The notes under the pieces are model-generated. The model searched no databases. It had not been told where the DNA came from and saw only the letters and a list, made by a program, of their open reading frames with translations. A DNA stretch of 64,000 nucleotides, taken from assembly GCF_016616885.1 (NCBI RefSeq), contig NZ_CP067102.1:7778501-7842500 (forward strand), in the 5' to 3' direction. Below are positions 1-7,920 of the stretch, in pieces. The position numbers were made by a program, and so were the translations under genes. This stretch comes from Bradyrhizobium diazoefficiens (lineage in GTDB: Bacteria > Pseudomonadota > Alphaproteobacteria > Rhizobiales > Xanthobacteraceae). Position 1 is the first letter of the stretch. Each line of letters opens with the position of its first letter.

Positions 1-345
1 GAATCGCGGCCGAATCGCTGACTCCCTGGTGAGTCCTGTTACGTTCACGCAACATGTCGCGGGGCTCTTGTTTCCATCGCACTAGATGGAGTTTTGGGCT
101 GTCGCACAAGCGACGATTTGGTGCCCGATTTCCTTAAGTTGGGGATGGCGCGGAGTCGAATCAGAATCGGCGAGGAGTCAAATGGATTCCGGGAAGCGGA
201 GGCCCGCTCAGCCCATTTCGCGAAAACAACCCCATGCACAGTAGCTAAGTCATTGATATCACTAAGGAGGCCGCAGCCAGCCGAATCTCGCTCGCCCGTC
301 GTCCCCGCGCAATGGCAAAAGCCATTGTCGCTGGAGGTGCGAGTG
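1..345. other. Gene-free start of window with dense GANTC sites
   Basis: I see no convincing gene. Open frames exist on both strands but match no family I know and have no ribosome binding site. The stretch holds ten GANTC sites, starting at 1, 12, 20, 31, 153, 158, 164, 175, 185 and 283; nine lie in the first 189 bases. GANTC is the target of the alphaproteobacterial cell-cycle methylase CcrM. Function is unknown, and the cluster may continue to the left of the window. Confidence 0.5.
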
Positions 346-370
346 GTGCGGTGCGTAGCATCGCGCCGGG

Positions 371-450
371 AGCCTCGAAGGATGGACGGCCCGGCTGAGG
401 GGCAGGCGCTGATGTCCTCGCGGGAACAGCCGGGCTGTCGTCCTTCGAGG
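371..450. repeat. Intergenic imperfect palindrome
   Basis: The left arm at 373-396 (CCTCGAAGGATGGACGG...) pairs with the right arm at 428-450 (...GTCGTCCTTCGAGG). This is the look of the dispersed palindromic repeats common between Bradyrhizobium genes. It could form a long RNA hairpin downstream of the DUF3108 gene, which ends at 513 on the minus strand. Confidence 0.6.
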
Positions 451-512
451 GCCGCCGAAGAGGCGGCCACCTCAGGATGACGGTCTGAGAGGGGAGTACG
501 CGGCCTCAGACT

Positions 513-1406
513 TTACTGCGTCTTCGCCACTCTTGGCGGCTGGGCGGTGGTGATGAAGCTGGTCGCTTCCAGCATGGCCGGCCCCAGTGGCGTCGGCACT
601 TTCAGCCAGAACGGAACCAGAATCCGCGTGCCGGCGACCGGCGCGAAGGCGATTTCGATGTTGCGCTGGGCGGCGAGGTATTTGATCACGGGGCGATCGG
701 GGATGTAGCCGGCGATCGGCACGAAATAGAGCGCGCAGACCACGACCGGGCCGCGATAGCCCTTCTCGGCCTTCACCGTCTCCATGCGCTTGAAATCGAG
801 CTTGAGCTCGTAGCGCATGCGGCCGTCGAACACGGGCGCGCTGCCATGGCAGGCCTCCGGCGACAGCGGATCGCCGGTGCCTGGCACGCGCACCAGTGAG
901 GCCGTCATCGGATCGAACACGCCGCGGCGATGGGCGTCCGTCACCACGATGCGGTCGGCATCGACAGGCGGTTCCGGAATGATGCCGAACTCCTTCACAT
1001 TGCCCTTGTCGAGGGTGATGTGGATCTCTTCGGTCTTCTTCGAGGTGGTGGTGGAGGCCTGGTAGGCCGACGCGACCAGCGCGCCATTGACGATGCGCCC
1101 CTGCGAGGCGCCGGTGCCGGACCCGCCCGCGAACGACTTCAAAATGCCTGTGGTGCCACCGGAGGCGGCGGCGGAAAACACGTCGTCCTGGATATCGATG
1201 TTCCAGGCGCCACGGCCGACCGGAATGCCTGATAGCGTCGCCTCATACTGCGCCTCGAGCTTGCCCTGCGCCGCCGCAGGCTCCGCCGCCCACGCCAGCA
1301 CCAGCCCGCCAACAGCGGCCAGCGCCAGCCGGACGACAACGGCCAGCCGGCCGGCCGAGCGCAGCCGGGGCGGAAGGAGGGGTGACGTGTGCACGAGACG
1401 ATCCAA
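513..1406 (-). CDS. DUF3108 domain-containing exported protein
   Basis: The 297-residue protein has an N-terminal hydrophobic segment (about residues 20-47) ending in AAAQG, a likely cleaved signal peptide, so it probably acts in the periplasm. The body starts with a beta-rich EAQYEATLSGIPVGRG segment and continues with GGTTGILKSFAGGSG-like and DPMTASL stretches, which fit the DUF3108 family. No enzymatic residues are recognisable and the function is unknown. It is divergent from rpmB with a long repeat-rich gap between them. Upstream in-frame starts are possible, but this one leaves a sensible signal peptide. Confidence 0.8.
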   Translation of the reverse strand: MDRLVHTSPLLPPRLRSAGRLAVVVRLALAAVGGLVLAWAAEPAAAQGKLEAQYEATLSGIPVGRGAWNIDIQDDVFSAAASGGTTGILKSFAGGSGTGASQGRIVNGALVASAYQASTTTSKKTEEIHITLDKGNVKEFGIIPEPPVDADRIVVTDAHRRGVFDPMTASLVRVPGTGDPLSPEACHGSAPVFDGRMRYELKLDFKRMETVKAEKGYRGPVVVCALYFVPIAGYIPDRPVIKYLAAQRNIEIAFAPVAGTRILVPFWLKVPTPLGPAMLEATSFITTAQPPRVAKTQ

Positions 1407-1587
1407 TCGGGAAGCGAGTGTCTGTTACTTAAGCCTGTTACGGCCACAAGCAATGCATCCGGGCGCTAAGAGCCGGGAACTCACCAGACTCTTTCGGCGG
1501 TGAATACGCCCTTTATGTGATGGTAAGACGCTTTAAACATTGCCATTTTGGTGATCGGCCCATGTCTTCGCCCCCGGGCTCCGACAC

Positions 1588-1662
1588 CTCTCCCGCTTGC
1601 GGGAGAGCATAGGCCGCCTTCGGCGGCCGTCCCTTTATAGGACGCCGAGGCGAAGCCTCGGC
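1588..1662. repeat. Three consecutive perfect hairpins
   Basis: CTCTCCCGC-TT-GCGGGAGAG (1588-1607), GGCCGCC-TTC-GGCGGCC (1612-1628) and GCCGAGGC-GAA-GCCTCGGC (1644-1662) follow one another. They lie in the 520-base gap between the DUF3108 gene and rpmB. They look like a composite dispersed repeat rather than a terminator, since no T-tract follows. I see no gene in this gap. Confidence 0.6.
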
Positions 1663-1806
1663 TATGCAAAGCGCGGGTGAGGGCTTTCTCCTCTAGGGGG
1701 CACCAACCGTGCTAGCATCTGTCCCAGCGTGGAGGCACCCTCTCCCCAACCCTCCCCGTAGGCGGGGGGGAGCGCACCGGGCGGCTCCAAATCCCCGCCC
1801 AAATCC

Positions 1807-1834
1807 TTGACTACCCGCCCCTTCCCCCTATACG
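1807..1834 (+). promoter_or_regulatory. Likely housekeeping promoter of rpmB
   Basis: A -35-like TTGACT (1807-1812) is followed after 16 bases by TATACG (1829-1834), close to the alphaproteobacterial sigma-70 pattern. Transcription would start near 1841, leaving a leader of about 90 bases before the rpmB ATG. Confidence 0.55.
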
Positions 1835-1929
1835 TCCGCCCGCTCCCTGCAAGGACAGAGAATTTGCCCCCGTGGCGCCCCGAATGGCGGCCGCAACTCG
1901 TTGGGGGCTTAGAACGAAGGATTTGTGAC

Positions 1930-2241
1930 ATGTCTCGCCGCTGCGAACTGACGGCCAAGGGTCCCCTCGTCGGCCACAAGGTCAGCCACTCCAACATCAA
2001 GACCAAGCGCCGCTTCCTGCCGAACCTCGTCAACGTGACGTTCATCAGCGAAGCCCTGGAGCGCAACGTGCGCCTGCGCGTCTCGACCAACGCGGTCAAG
2101 AGCGTCGACCACAATGGCGGCCTCGACGCCTTCCTGATCAAGGCCAAGGCCGACAATCTGTCGCCGCGTGCCCTCGAGCTGAAGCGCGCCATCCAGAAGA
2201 AGGTCGGCCCGACGCCTGCGCCGGTCAAGAAGGCCAGCTAA
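1930..2241 (+). CDS. rpmB: 50S ribosomal protein L28
   Basis: The protein is 103 residues and begins [20 protein letters not shown], the classic L28 N-terminus. [12 protein letters not shown] and a basic body follow. It is a structural protein of the large ribosomal subunit that binds 23S rRNA. The frame stays open upstream, but the ATG at 1930 is chosen because family members begin exactly there. The gene is monocistronic: it has its own promoter at 1807 and a strong intrinsic terminator at 2315. The zinc-binding cysteines of some L28 proteins are absent apart from Cys5. Confidence 0.97.
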   Translation: MSRRCELTAKGPLVGHKVSHSNIKTKRRFLPNLVNVTFISEALERNVRLRVSTNAVKSVDHNGGLDAFLIKAKADNLSPRALELKRAIQKKVGPTPAPVKKAS

Positions 2242-2314
2242 GCGAATTTTGCAATCGGGCGGGGGCTAAGTTGCGTCGCGTGGCGTAGGCTTAGCCAAGT
2301 AGAGTTCTGCGTTG

Positions 2315-2350
2315 CGGCCGGATCGAAAGATCCGGCCGTTTTTTGTTTTG
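2315..2350 (+). terminator. Intrinsic terminator of rpmB
   Basis: CGGCCGGATC (2315-2324), loop GAAA, then GATCCGGCCG (2329-2338), followed by TTTTTTGTTTTG. The 10-bp stem is perfect, the loop is a GNRA tetraloop and the U-tract is strong. The AT-richer island begins immediately after it. Confidence 0.95.
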
Positions 2351-2453
2351 TGGTGCGGCAGCGCGAGTTTCTCCGACCGGTCCGCACTGCTCAGACAACA
2401 GCGAATCTGATAATCGTCGCACACATGAACCTCGCGGGCCTTCGATTCTACCG

Positions 2454-3506
2454 ATGCAGCGCGACCCTCCAAAAGCTCTATCGATCCTGAAACCGCTCTA
2501 CGGTCGGGGCAACGACGGACGCTATGGAATCCAGCATTTGGCAGTCGTTCCGCTTGCTGGGCGAGCGCAAGATGCGAGCGACTTCTTCCAAATTCAGAAT
2601 GATCTGCTGCACGCTCAGCCAAACTACGTAAGCACGGTCCTCGCAACGCTTGGGCAATCCCTTGTCCCCGTTGTTGCGGTAGTAAGAGGCGAGCGACTAA
2701 TCCGGTGCCTTGGCACTGGATTTTTTGTAAGTGCCAGTGGTCTGTTCATAACTGCGGCGCACGTAATCATCGATCCAATTGAGCGTAGTTATGGAGGAGC
2801 CCGCGAGATTGAAGAAATGACGTGGGCTTTCGACGAACTCGAGGTCGGCGTTCTTACGAGCACAAATCCAATTTTTGAGCCCGAGGGCTGGATCTTTAGG
2901 CCCATCGAGTGGGCCTCATTCTTAGCACAGCGAGCGGAGCACCCGCTCCCGATTCCGAACACGAGCCTGAAGCTAACGACCGATATTGCCATCTGTAAAG
3001 CACGCCAATCGACAACAGCATCGTTCTACCAACCTCTTTCCATCATCCAGCAAGGGATTCGAGGATTGGGATTGGCGATTGGGAAGCGGGCAACCGCAAT
3101 TGGTTACGCTGGAATGCAAGACGTCGCTTTTGAAGAGAATCAAGTCGGAGCGAGGATTGGCGACATCCGCTTTAATCTACACGTCGCTTCCGGATATGTT
3201 CTTGAGCACTTCCCCAATAATCTATCTGAAAGAGTAGTGCGCACTCCCGGAGCTTGCTTTGCTGCTGCACTTAAGCTGCCCGGCGGAATGAGTGGCAGCC
3301 CAGTCTTTGACGACGAGCACATGTATGTTCATGGAGTAGTCAGCAGCGGTTGGGAGGGTGAGGGCGGACCTATCAAACACGGATATGGCTCCATGCTTGG
3401 GCACTCACTGTCGATCCCCATCAGGCCGCTTAGCGGTAAGACTTTGACCGACTTAATCAGAGAGGGGGAACATGGCATGCCGCAAATCAGCATCGCAGGA
3501 GCTTGA
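2454..3506 (+). CDS. Trypsin-like serine protease (chymotrypsin fold)
   Basis: The protein is 350 residues from the ATG at 2454; the frame is open back to 2343, but that region overlaps the rpmB terminator tract. The trypsin fold is indicated by GTGFFVSASGLFITAAHV with the catalytic His near 103, a TTDIAIC Asp near 177, and PGGMSGSPVF with the nucleophile Ser near 280. It resembles bacterial trypsin-like peptidase-domain proteins. No signal peptide is obvious, so a cytosolic role is likely. It converges on the reverse transcriptase gene, whose stop lies 90 bases away. Base composition is clearly lower in G+C than the neighbouring core genes, suggesting transfer. Its target is unknown; a defence effector is one possibility. 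Confidence 0.8.
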   Translation: MQRDPPKALSILKPLYGRGNDGRYGIQHLAVVPLAGRAQDASDFFQIQNDLLHAQPNYVSTVLATLGQSLVPVVAVVRGERLIRCLGTGFFVSASGLFITAAHVIIDPIERSYGGAREIEEMTWAFDELEVGVLTSTNPIFEPEGWIFRPIEWASFLAQRAEHPLPIPNTSLKLTTDIAICKARQSTTASFYQPLSIIQQGIRGLGLAIGKRATAIGYAGMQDVAFEENQVGARIGDIRFNLHVASGYVLEHFPNNLSERVVRTPGACFAAALKLPGGMSGSPVFDDEHMYVHGVVSSGWEGEGGPIKHGYGSMLGHSLSIPIRPLSGKTLTDLIREGEHGMPQISIAGA

Positions 3507-3596
3507 TCTGCCTAACTACTCTCATGGACAATAGCTCGAACAACGGAACGGGCTGTGAAAGCTTACTGCACTCGCGCAGTCAAAGCTGGTCCAAAC

Positions 3597-5249
3597 TCAG
3601 AGTGTTGGGCTCACCATTGCCTTTGACATAAGCTTGTGCAGCCGCCCATGGCCACCCCAACTATCACGCGCGTTCTTGCGTTCAACTGAAGGCCAAGATC
3701 GAGAAGCAAAGTAAATCGCGAGCTGCACGTATTCGGAAACGCCCTTGTAAATCTCAAACAGCGCTTTTCTTCGGTCGTGATCTCCAAACCTACCGACCAG
3801 TATGGCGGCAACGGCACGAAGGCCATCATGGCGATTTGCATCCTGAAGCAACGACATCGCCACCTTTACAGCAAGTGAGCTAGCGCCTCGCCCCTGCAGA
3901 AGAGTTGCCAAAACCCACATCTTTTGCCAATCGAAGAAACCCTCGTCGCCAAGACTTTCGACTAGAGCGCTTTGAATGGCTTCACTACCATCTACAAATT
4001 TCCCTAGATATGCGGCGTAGATTTGCATCATTGAAGGACGGCGCGCCAACTGCTCTAGAACGTAGTCAACAGCGAAGTCGCTTTCAGCCTTCGTAAAAAG
4101 GGGGAGACAGAAGCGCTCAATCACTTCTTCTTGGCCAGGAAAGTCTTTGATAGATGCGAACAAAGCTTGGGTCGCCTTTAACTCAAGCTCCTTAGCTTTG
4201 TCACCTTCATCTTCTTCGTCGCTCTCGTCATCCCACTCTCGTTGAAATCCATAATCGGTATCAGAGCCCCCCTGCTCGAGCTGATCAGAGATTTCTTCGA
4301 CAGCACGGGAAAATAGTAGCTCCAGATCGGGCTCCTCCGCAAAGAGAGACGACTTGGGCATTACGATCGACTTAACTTCATTTAGATGCAGATCGTAAGA
4401 TCGCAAAAATGGAATAAGTTTTCTTAGTACATGATCCGCCTGATCGACGCTTTCTGCGAAAATGTACATGTCATCAACGTATCGCGCCGAAAGCAGACCC
4501 ATATCATCGAAGAAACGATCTACCGATGACATATAACAAGAGCCGAACAGATCTGACGGATAGATCCCCTGGAGAATCCCGCGTGAGCTTCGTTGGCCCG
4601 TATAACTAAGGAGAATCTTCTCCAGGCGATCTGACAGACGACCATCGAAACCATAACCTTGCAGAGTGTTGATGAGCGTGTGCTGATTGATCGAACCGAA
4701 ATAGTCCGCAACATCCAAGCGCAAAATGTACTTCGTCTGGCTTTCCGTCGCATGAAGTCTCAAGGCTTTTTGCAATTCACTCCAGCACTTCCGCGTTGGA
4801 AGAAACATTCCCTCCTCATCCTTCGCAGCTAGACGATGACTGAAGGAGCGTGTCGCATCGATATTGGCTTCAATTATTGGAGCAGCCTCGTCAGCTATCA
4901 CTTGGTAAAGCAAGCGATCTATGGGCGGCAATATACTGCCAGGCCGGCTAAAGGCAGGACCCAAACGCTGTGAATTTGGGCCACCGATCCTGATCCGAAA
5001 GAATTTCGGAACCTCAATGGTCAATGGAATCCCTGGATGAAATGTCCCGTTCTTCAACTCGGCCTGAAGTAATTTTACGAGGTCGTCCCCAGCATGCTTG
5101 TATAGGAATCGCAGATGGGGTGACCAGATAAAGTCAGATCGGAGATCGTGGATGACTCGTTTTAGAGCTCGATCCCAATCTAGCTGCCCCAACAACTTTG
5201 GATCCAAGCCGAACGATTGCTCAGTCTTTTTTTGACCGTTTTCCGCCAT
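3597..5249 (-). CDS. Unknown-group reverse transcriptase (candidate DRT-like)
   Basis: The 550-residue protein has a complete RT palm. It shows VPKFFRIRI near 80, a DRLLYQVI segment near 111, motif A RLDVADYFGSI (Asp179), motif B GILQGIYPSDLFG (about 224-236), motif C RYVDDMYIF (Asp259, Asp260) and a motif-D-like HLNEVKS near 288. A very acidic linker (about 337-352) leads to a helix-rich C-terminal 190 residues of HEAT-like look. No maturase X or HNH domain is present, which argues against a group II intron protein. The layout resembles unknown-group RTs used in phage defence, but the group cannot be assigned by eye. The gene is AT-rich relative to its surroundings. No retron-type RNA was recognised upstream (5250-5365). 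Confidence 0.88.
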   Translation of the reverse strand: MAENGQKKTEQSFGLDPKLLGQLDWDRALKRVIHDLRSDFIWSPHLRFLYKHAGDDLVKLLQAELKNGTFHPGIPLTIEVPKFFRIRIGGPNSQRLGPAFSRPGSILPPIDRLLYQVIADEAAPIIEANIDATRSFSHRLAAKDEEGMFLPTRKCWSELQKALRLHATESQTKYILRLDVADYFGSINQHTLINTLQGYGFDGRLSDRLEKILLSYTGQRSSRGILQGIYPSDLFGSCYMSSVDRFFDDMGLLSARYVDDMYIFAESVDQADHVLRKLIPFLRSYDLHLNEVKSIVMPKSSLFAEEPDLELLFSRAVEEISDQLEQGGSDTDYGFQREWDDESDEEDEGDKAKELELKATQALFASIKDFPGQEEVIERFCLPLFTKAESDFAVDYVLEQLARRPSMMQIYAAYLGKFVDGSEAIQSALVESLGDEGFFDWQKMWVLATLLQGRGASSLAVKVAMSLLQDANRHDGLRAVAAILVGRFGDHDRRKALFEIYKGVSEYVQLAIYFASRSWPSVERKNARDSWGGHGRLHKLMSKAMVSPTL

Positions 5250-5365
5250 AGCTTATCTTGCTGTGATCCGCCATTTTGTGAATGAATGTCCCACATAGCT
5301 CCGAACATGTCGATTCTATATCGAACGAGCAATCCATCCATCTGCTCCACTCAATTTTGGATTTT

Positions 5366-5960
5366 CCGCCAACTCGCTCCGGCAGCATCACGGGAGGGGC
5401 GTACTGTGGAGCACGGGCGCAAGGTCTGCGCCGAAAAACCTTGTCATCTGGCGTCGGAAACGAACCAGCGAGAACATCTCCACCGTCCTGAAGCTCTATC
5501 GCTGCCTGCGCAAGACGTACAAGACGCAGCCGCAATAGCCCGCTCCCCCTACCCCCGAAAATCAATACTCCGCAGCACGATCCCCGGCGGCGTGCCTTCG
5601 AACTCGGTCGCGCGGTACTTGCTCGCGGCGCGCGCTTCGATGCGGTCGCGCAGGCGGGTGAACTGGGCTTCGCGCTCGCTAGGGCGGGTTTGCGGGCCGC
5701 GTTCGAGATCGTCCATGGCGGAGGTCGAGATCGCGCAGGGGATTTCGTTCGCGCCGTCCTGCATCGAGAGCTGGACGATGCCGCGGTTCTGTTCGTGGCC
5801 GATGAAGCGGCCGCTGGTGAGAGTCGTGGGGTACTCCTGTTACGCGGGTTGCGCGATGATCGCCTGACGTCGTTCTGGCGGAAGCCAGGCCCCCCCGCGC
5901 GAGCGCCCCGCGACAGATGGTGCTCAGCGATACCGGGGTCGGCACGGTGACGGCACCGGT
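5366..5960 (+). pseudogene. Decayed DUF2235 gene copy split by a DUF1488 cassette
   Basis: Bases 5366-5535 align with the upstream region and first ~45 codons of the intact DUF2235 gene at 10687. Shared stretches include GCATCAC-GGGAGGGG, a GTG start at 5406, CTGAAGCT-TATCGCTGCC and CGCAAGAC. The copy has frame-breaking deletions. The alignment stops near 5535 and resumes at about 5893-5955 (CAGATGGTG, GGTCGGCACGGTGACGG), exactly where the intact gene continues. Roughly 355 bases carrying a minus-strand DUF1488 gene lie between the two pieces. The rest of the DUF2235 gene is missing. This is a relic of duplication, insertion and deletion, and no product is expected. Confidence 0.75.
5549..5827 (-). 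pseudogene. DUF1488-type paralogue with lost ATG start
   Basis: The encoded sequence closely matches the gene at 8882-9160: both share AMDDLERGP and end TPPGIVLRSIDFRG. At the position of the other copy's ATG, this copy has ACG (5825-5827), although the AGGAGTAC ribosome-binding region just upstream is kept. An in-frame TAA lies a few codons further upstream, so no other early start exists. The only ATG left is internal (5762-5764) and would give 71 residues. The gene is probably silent or makes a shortened protein. It sits inside the decayed DUF2235 copy. Confidence 0.6.
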
Positions 5961-5979
5961 AAACAGCATCGCGCGCGTG

Positions 5980-5994
5980 TTAACCATGCATTAA
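5980..5994. promoter_or_regulatory. CtrA-type box TTAA-N7-TTAA
   Basis: TTAACCATGCATTAA followed by CC is an exact match to TTAA-N7-TTAA(C), the full binding site of the cell-cycle regulator CtrA. It lies 82 bases upstream of the ATG at 6076, the first gene of the ftsZ-paralogue unit. A matching box flanks the other side of the cluster at 8795. Confidence 0.65.
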
Positions 5995-6075
5995 CCAACG
6001 CAGCCTAGCCTGCGGCAATCGTCCAGCCATCATTAGCCCGAAATGCCTTCCCGGTTCGCTCCAGGAGAAGCGCCG

Positions 6076-6588
6076 ATGCCTGTTGCGTTGTTGACGTATG
6101 CCGATCTGGGTGCCCGCCTCGATATCTCGCGCGAGGCCGCGCGGTCGCTGGCGAGACGTCGCCGCCTGCCGCGCTCGCGCTCGGAGGACGGCAAGGCCCT
6201 GGTGAGCGTTGATCTCTCCGCGCTCCGGTACACGCCCCGCCCCCGAAAGAGCCGCCGGGCAGACCCCGTCGATGTCTCCATGGCAAGGATCGAGGCCATC
6301 AAGATCGGGGCCTTCAAGGCGGAGATCACGCGGCTCGAAGACGTCGCAACCGCCTACAGGCAAGTGTTCGAGCGCGAGCGAGAGCGCGCCGAGCGCCTCG
6401 CCGTCGAGCTGCAGCAGGCGAGCGTCGAGGCCACGGCCGCCAATGCGTGGGCGGCACGACTGGAAAACGAGATGGCGGCGCTGCGGGCCGATCGCCGCCC
6501 TGGCGGCTCGCTCGCGGGACGCGCCGCGCTTCGCTTAGGACATCTGGCCGCTTCGATCGTGCAAGCAGACCGCGCGGCCCGCAGATAG
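6076..6588 (+). CDS. HTH and coiled-coil protein upstream of ftsZ paralogue
   Basis: The protein is 170 residues. The ATG at 6076 is preferred over an in-frame ATG at 6043 because AGGAGAAG lies just before it. Residues ~5-45 (LTYADLGARLDISREAARSL, then RRRRLPRSR) look like a helix-turn-helix with a basic wing. Residues ~75-145 are rich in Glu, Arg and Ala and should form a long coiled coil. The C-terminus is basic. I know no function. It lies 52 bases before the ftsZ-like gene in the same direction, so the two are likely co-transcribed from the CtrA-boxed promoter. A DNA-binding regulator or nucleoid/division adaptor would fit; this is inference. Confidence 0.7.
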   Translation: MPVALLTYADLGARLDISREAARSLARRRRLPRSRSEDGKALVSVDLSALRYTPRPRKSRRADPVDVSMARIEAIKIGAFKAEITRLEDVATAYRQVFERERERAERLAVELQQASVEATAANAWAARLENEMAALRADRRPGGSLAGRAALRLGHLAASIVQADRAARR

Positions 6589-6640
6589 CACTCGAGACTT
6601 TCTTTAATCCCCGGCTTGCCGGACTAATCGTGAGGGAAAA

Positions 6641-7900
6641 ATGGCTGGGAATATCGATATCCATGAAATGAAGGCCCGCATCGTCGTGTTCGGCGTCGGC
6701 GGCGCCGGCGGCAATGCCGTGAACAACATGATCACCGCCGGGCTACAGGGGGTCGAATTCGTCGTCGCCAATACCGACGCGCAGGCGCTAGCCATGTCGA
6801 AGGCGGCGCGACTCATCCAGCTCGGCACGAAGGTGACCGCGGGCCTCGGCGCCGGCTCGCAGCCGGAACTGGGACGCGCCGCGGCCGAAGAGGCGATCGA
6901 TACGATCCGCGATCAGTTGACCGGCGCGCACATGGTGTTCGTGACGGCCGGCATGGGCGGCGGCACCGGCACCGGGGCCGCACCCGTCGTCGCCAGGATC
7001 GCGCGCGAGCTCGGGATTCTCACCATCGGCGTGGTCACCAAGCCGTTCTACTTCGAGGGCCAGCGCCGCATGCGCGTTGCCGAAGCCGGCATCGAGGAAC
7101 TGCTGAAGACGGTCGATACCCTCTTGATCATCCCGAACCAGAACCTGTTCCGCGTGGCCAGCGAGAAGACCACATTCGCCGATGCCTTCGCCCTTGCCGA
7201 CCAGGTGCTCTATTCGGGCGTCGCCTGCATCAGCGACCTCATCGTCAAGGAAGGCCTGATCAATCTCGATTTTGCCGACGTCCTCTCCGTCATGAAGGAG
7301 AAGGGCAAGGCGATGATGGGACGGGGCGAGGCTTCGGGCGAGAAGCGCGTGCTCGCCGCCGCCGTGGCCGCGATCTCCAATCCGTTGATCGAGAATCCCT
7401 CGATCAAGCGCGCCAGCGGCCTCATCATCTCCATCACCGGCGGCAAGGATCTCATGCTGTACGAGGTCGACGAAGCCGCAACCCGCATTCGCGACGAGGC
7501 CGACCCGGATGCCAACATCATCGTCGGCGCGTCCTTTGACGAAAGCCTCGAAGGCATCGTCCGCGTCTCGGTGGTGGCGACCGGCATCGACAATCTCGAC
7601 GCGGAGGCGCAGGCCCAGCCGGTGGAAACCGCCCTCGCCCAACTCGCCGGAAGGCTGCGCAATGACGGCCGGCGCATCGCCGATCGCATCGAGCGCAGCG
7701 CACCCCTTCCGCAGGTGGAAAGCCCGCCGCTCCGCCCGCAGCCGCATCACCCCGTGGGGCCACCGGCAAGGCCGGGCCTGGACTATGCGCGCCACGCGGC
7801 GATCCAGCCGCTCCATCCCTCCGGCCGCGCGCCTGCGCGCAATGCGCCCGACGAGGCCCTTCTCGATATCCCGGCCTTCCTGCGCCGCGCCGCCAACTGA
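6641..7900 (+). CDS. ftsZ: FtsZ paralogue, tubulin-family GTPase
   Basis: The 419-residue protein has the full FtsZ core: [16 protein letters not shown] near 15-30, the tubulin signature GGGTGTG at 106-112, and the T7 catalytic loop NLDFAD at 208-213. It should bind and hydrolyse GTP and polymerise. The C-terminal linker is short (about 75 residues), proline-rich and low in acidic residues. It ends in [13 protein letters not shown], a good copy of the conserved peptide that binds FtsA and other ring partners. The usual neighbours ftsA, ftsQ, ddlB and lpxC are absent, so this is not the main division-cluster ftsZ. A GAGGGA ribosome binding site precedes the ATG. It probably modifies or supplements division, or builds another filament. 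Confidence 0.9.
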   Translation: MAGNIDIHEMKARIVVFGVGGAGGNAVNNMITAGLQGVEFVVANTDAQALAMSKAARLIQLGTKVTAGLGAGSQPELGRAAAEEAIDTIRDQLTGAHMVFVTAGMGGGTGTGAAPVVARIARELGILTIGVVTKPFYFEGQRRMRVAEAGIEELLKTVDTLLIIPNQNLFRVASEKTTFADAFALADQVLYSGVACISDLIVKEGLINLDFADVLSVMKEKGKAMMGRGEASGEKRVLAAAVAAISNPLIENPSIKRASGLIISITGGKDLMLYEVDEAATRIRDEADPDANIIVGASFDESLEGIVRVSVVATGIDNLDAEAQAQPVETALAQLAGRLRNDGRRIADRIERSAPLPQVESPPLRPQPHHPVGPPARPGLDYARHAAIQPLHPSGRAPARNAPDEALLDIPAFLRRAAN

Positions 7901-7920
7901 GCGGTGGCCCAACAACGGCT

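Noticed and set aside
45..480. Open frames of about 130 codons on both strands
   Set aside because: They overlap each other and a palindromic repeat, lack ribosome binding sites and match no family.
5250..5365. Retron-type msr/msd RNA upstream of the reverse transcriptase
   Set aside because: I looked for the flanking inverted repeats and branching G context and found only a weak TCGAT/ATCGA hairpin, which is not enough.
2351..5365. Attachment sites or a tRNA at the island edges
   Set aside because: No direct repeats or tRNA gene are visible at either edge, so integrase-type insertion cannot be claimed.
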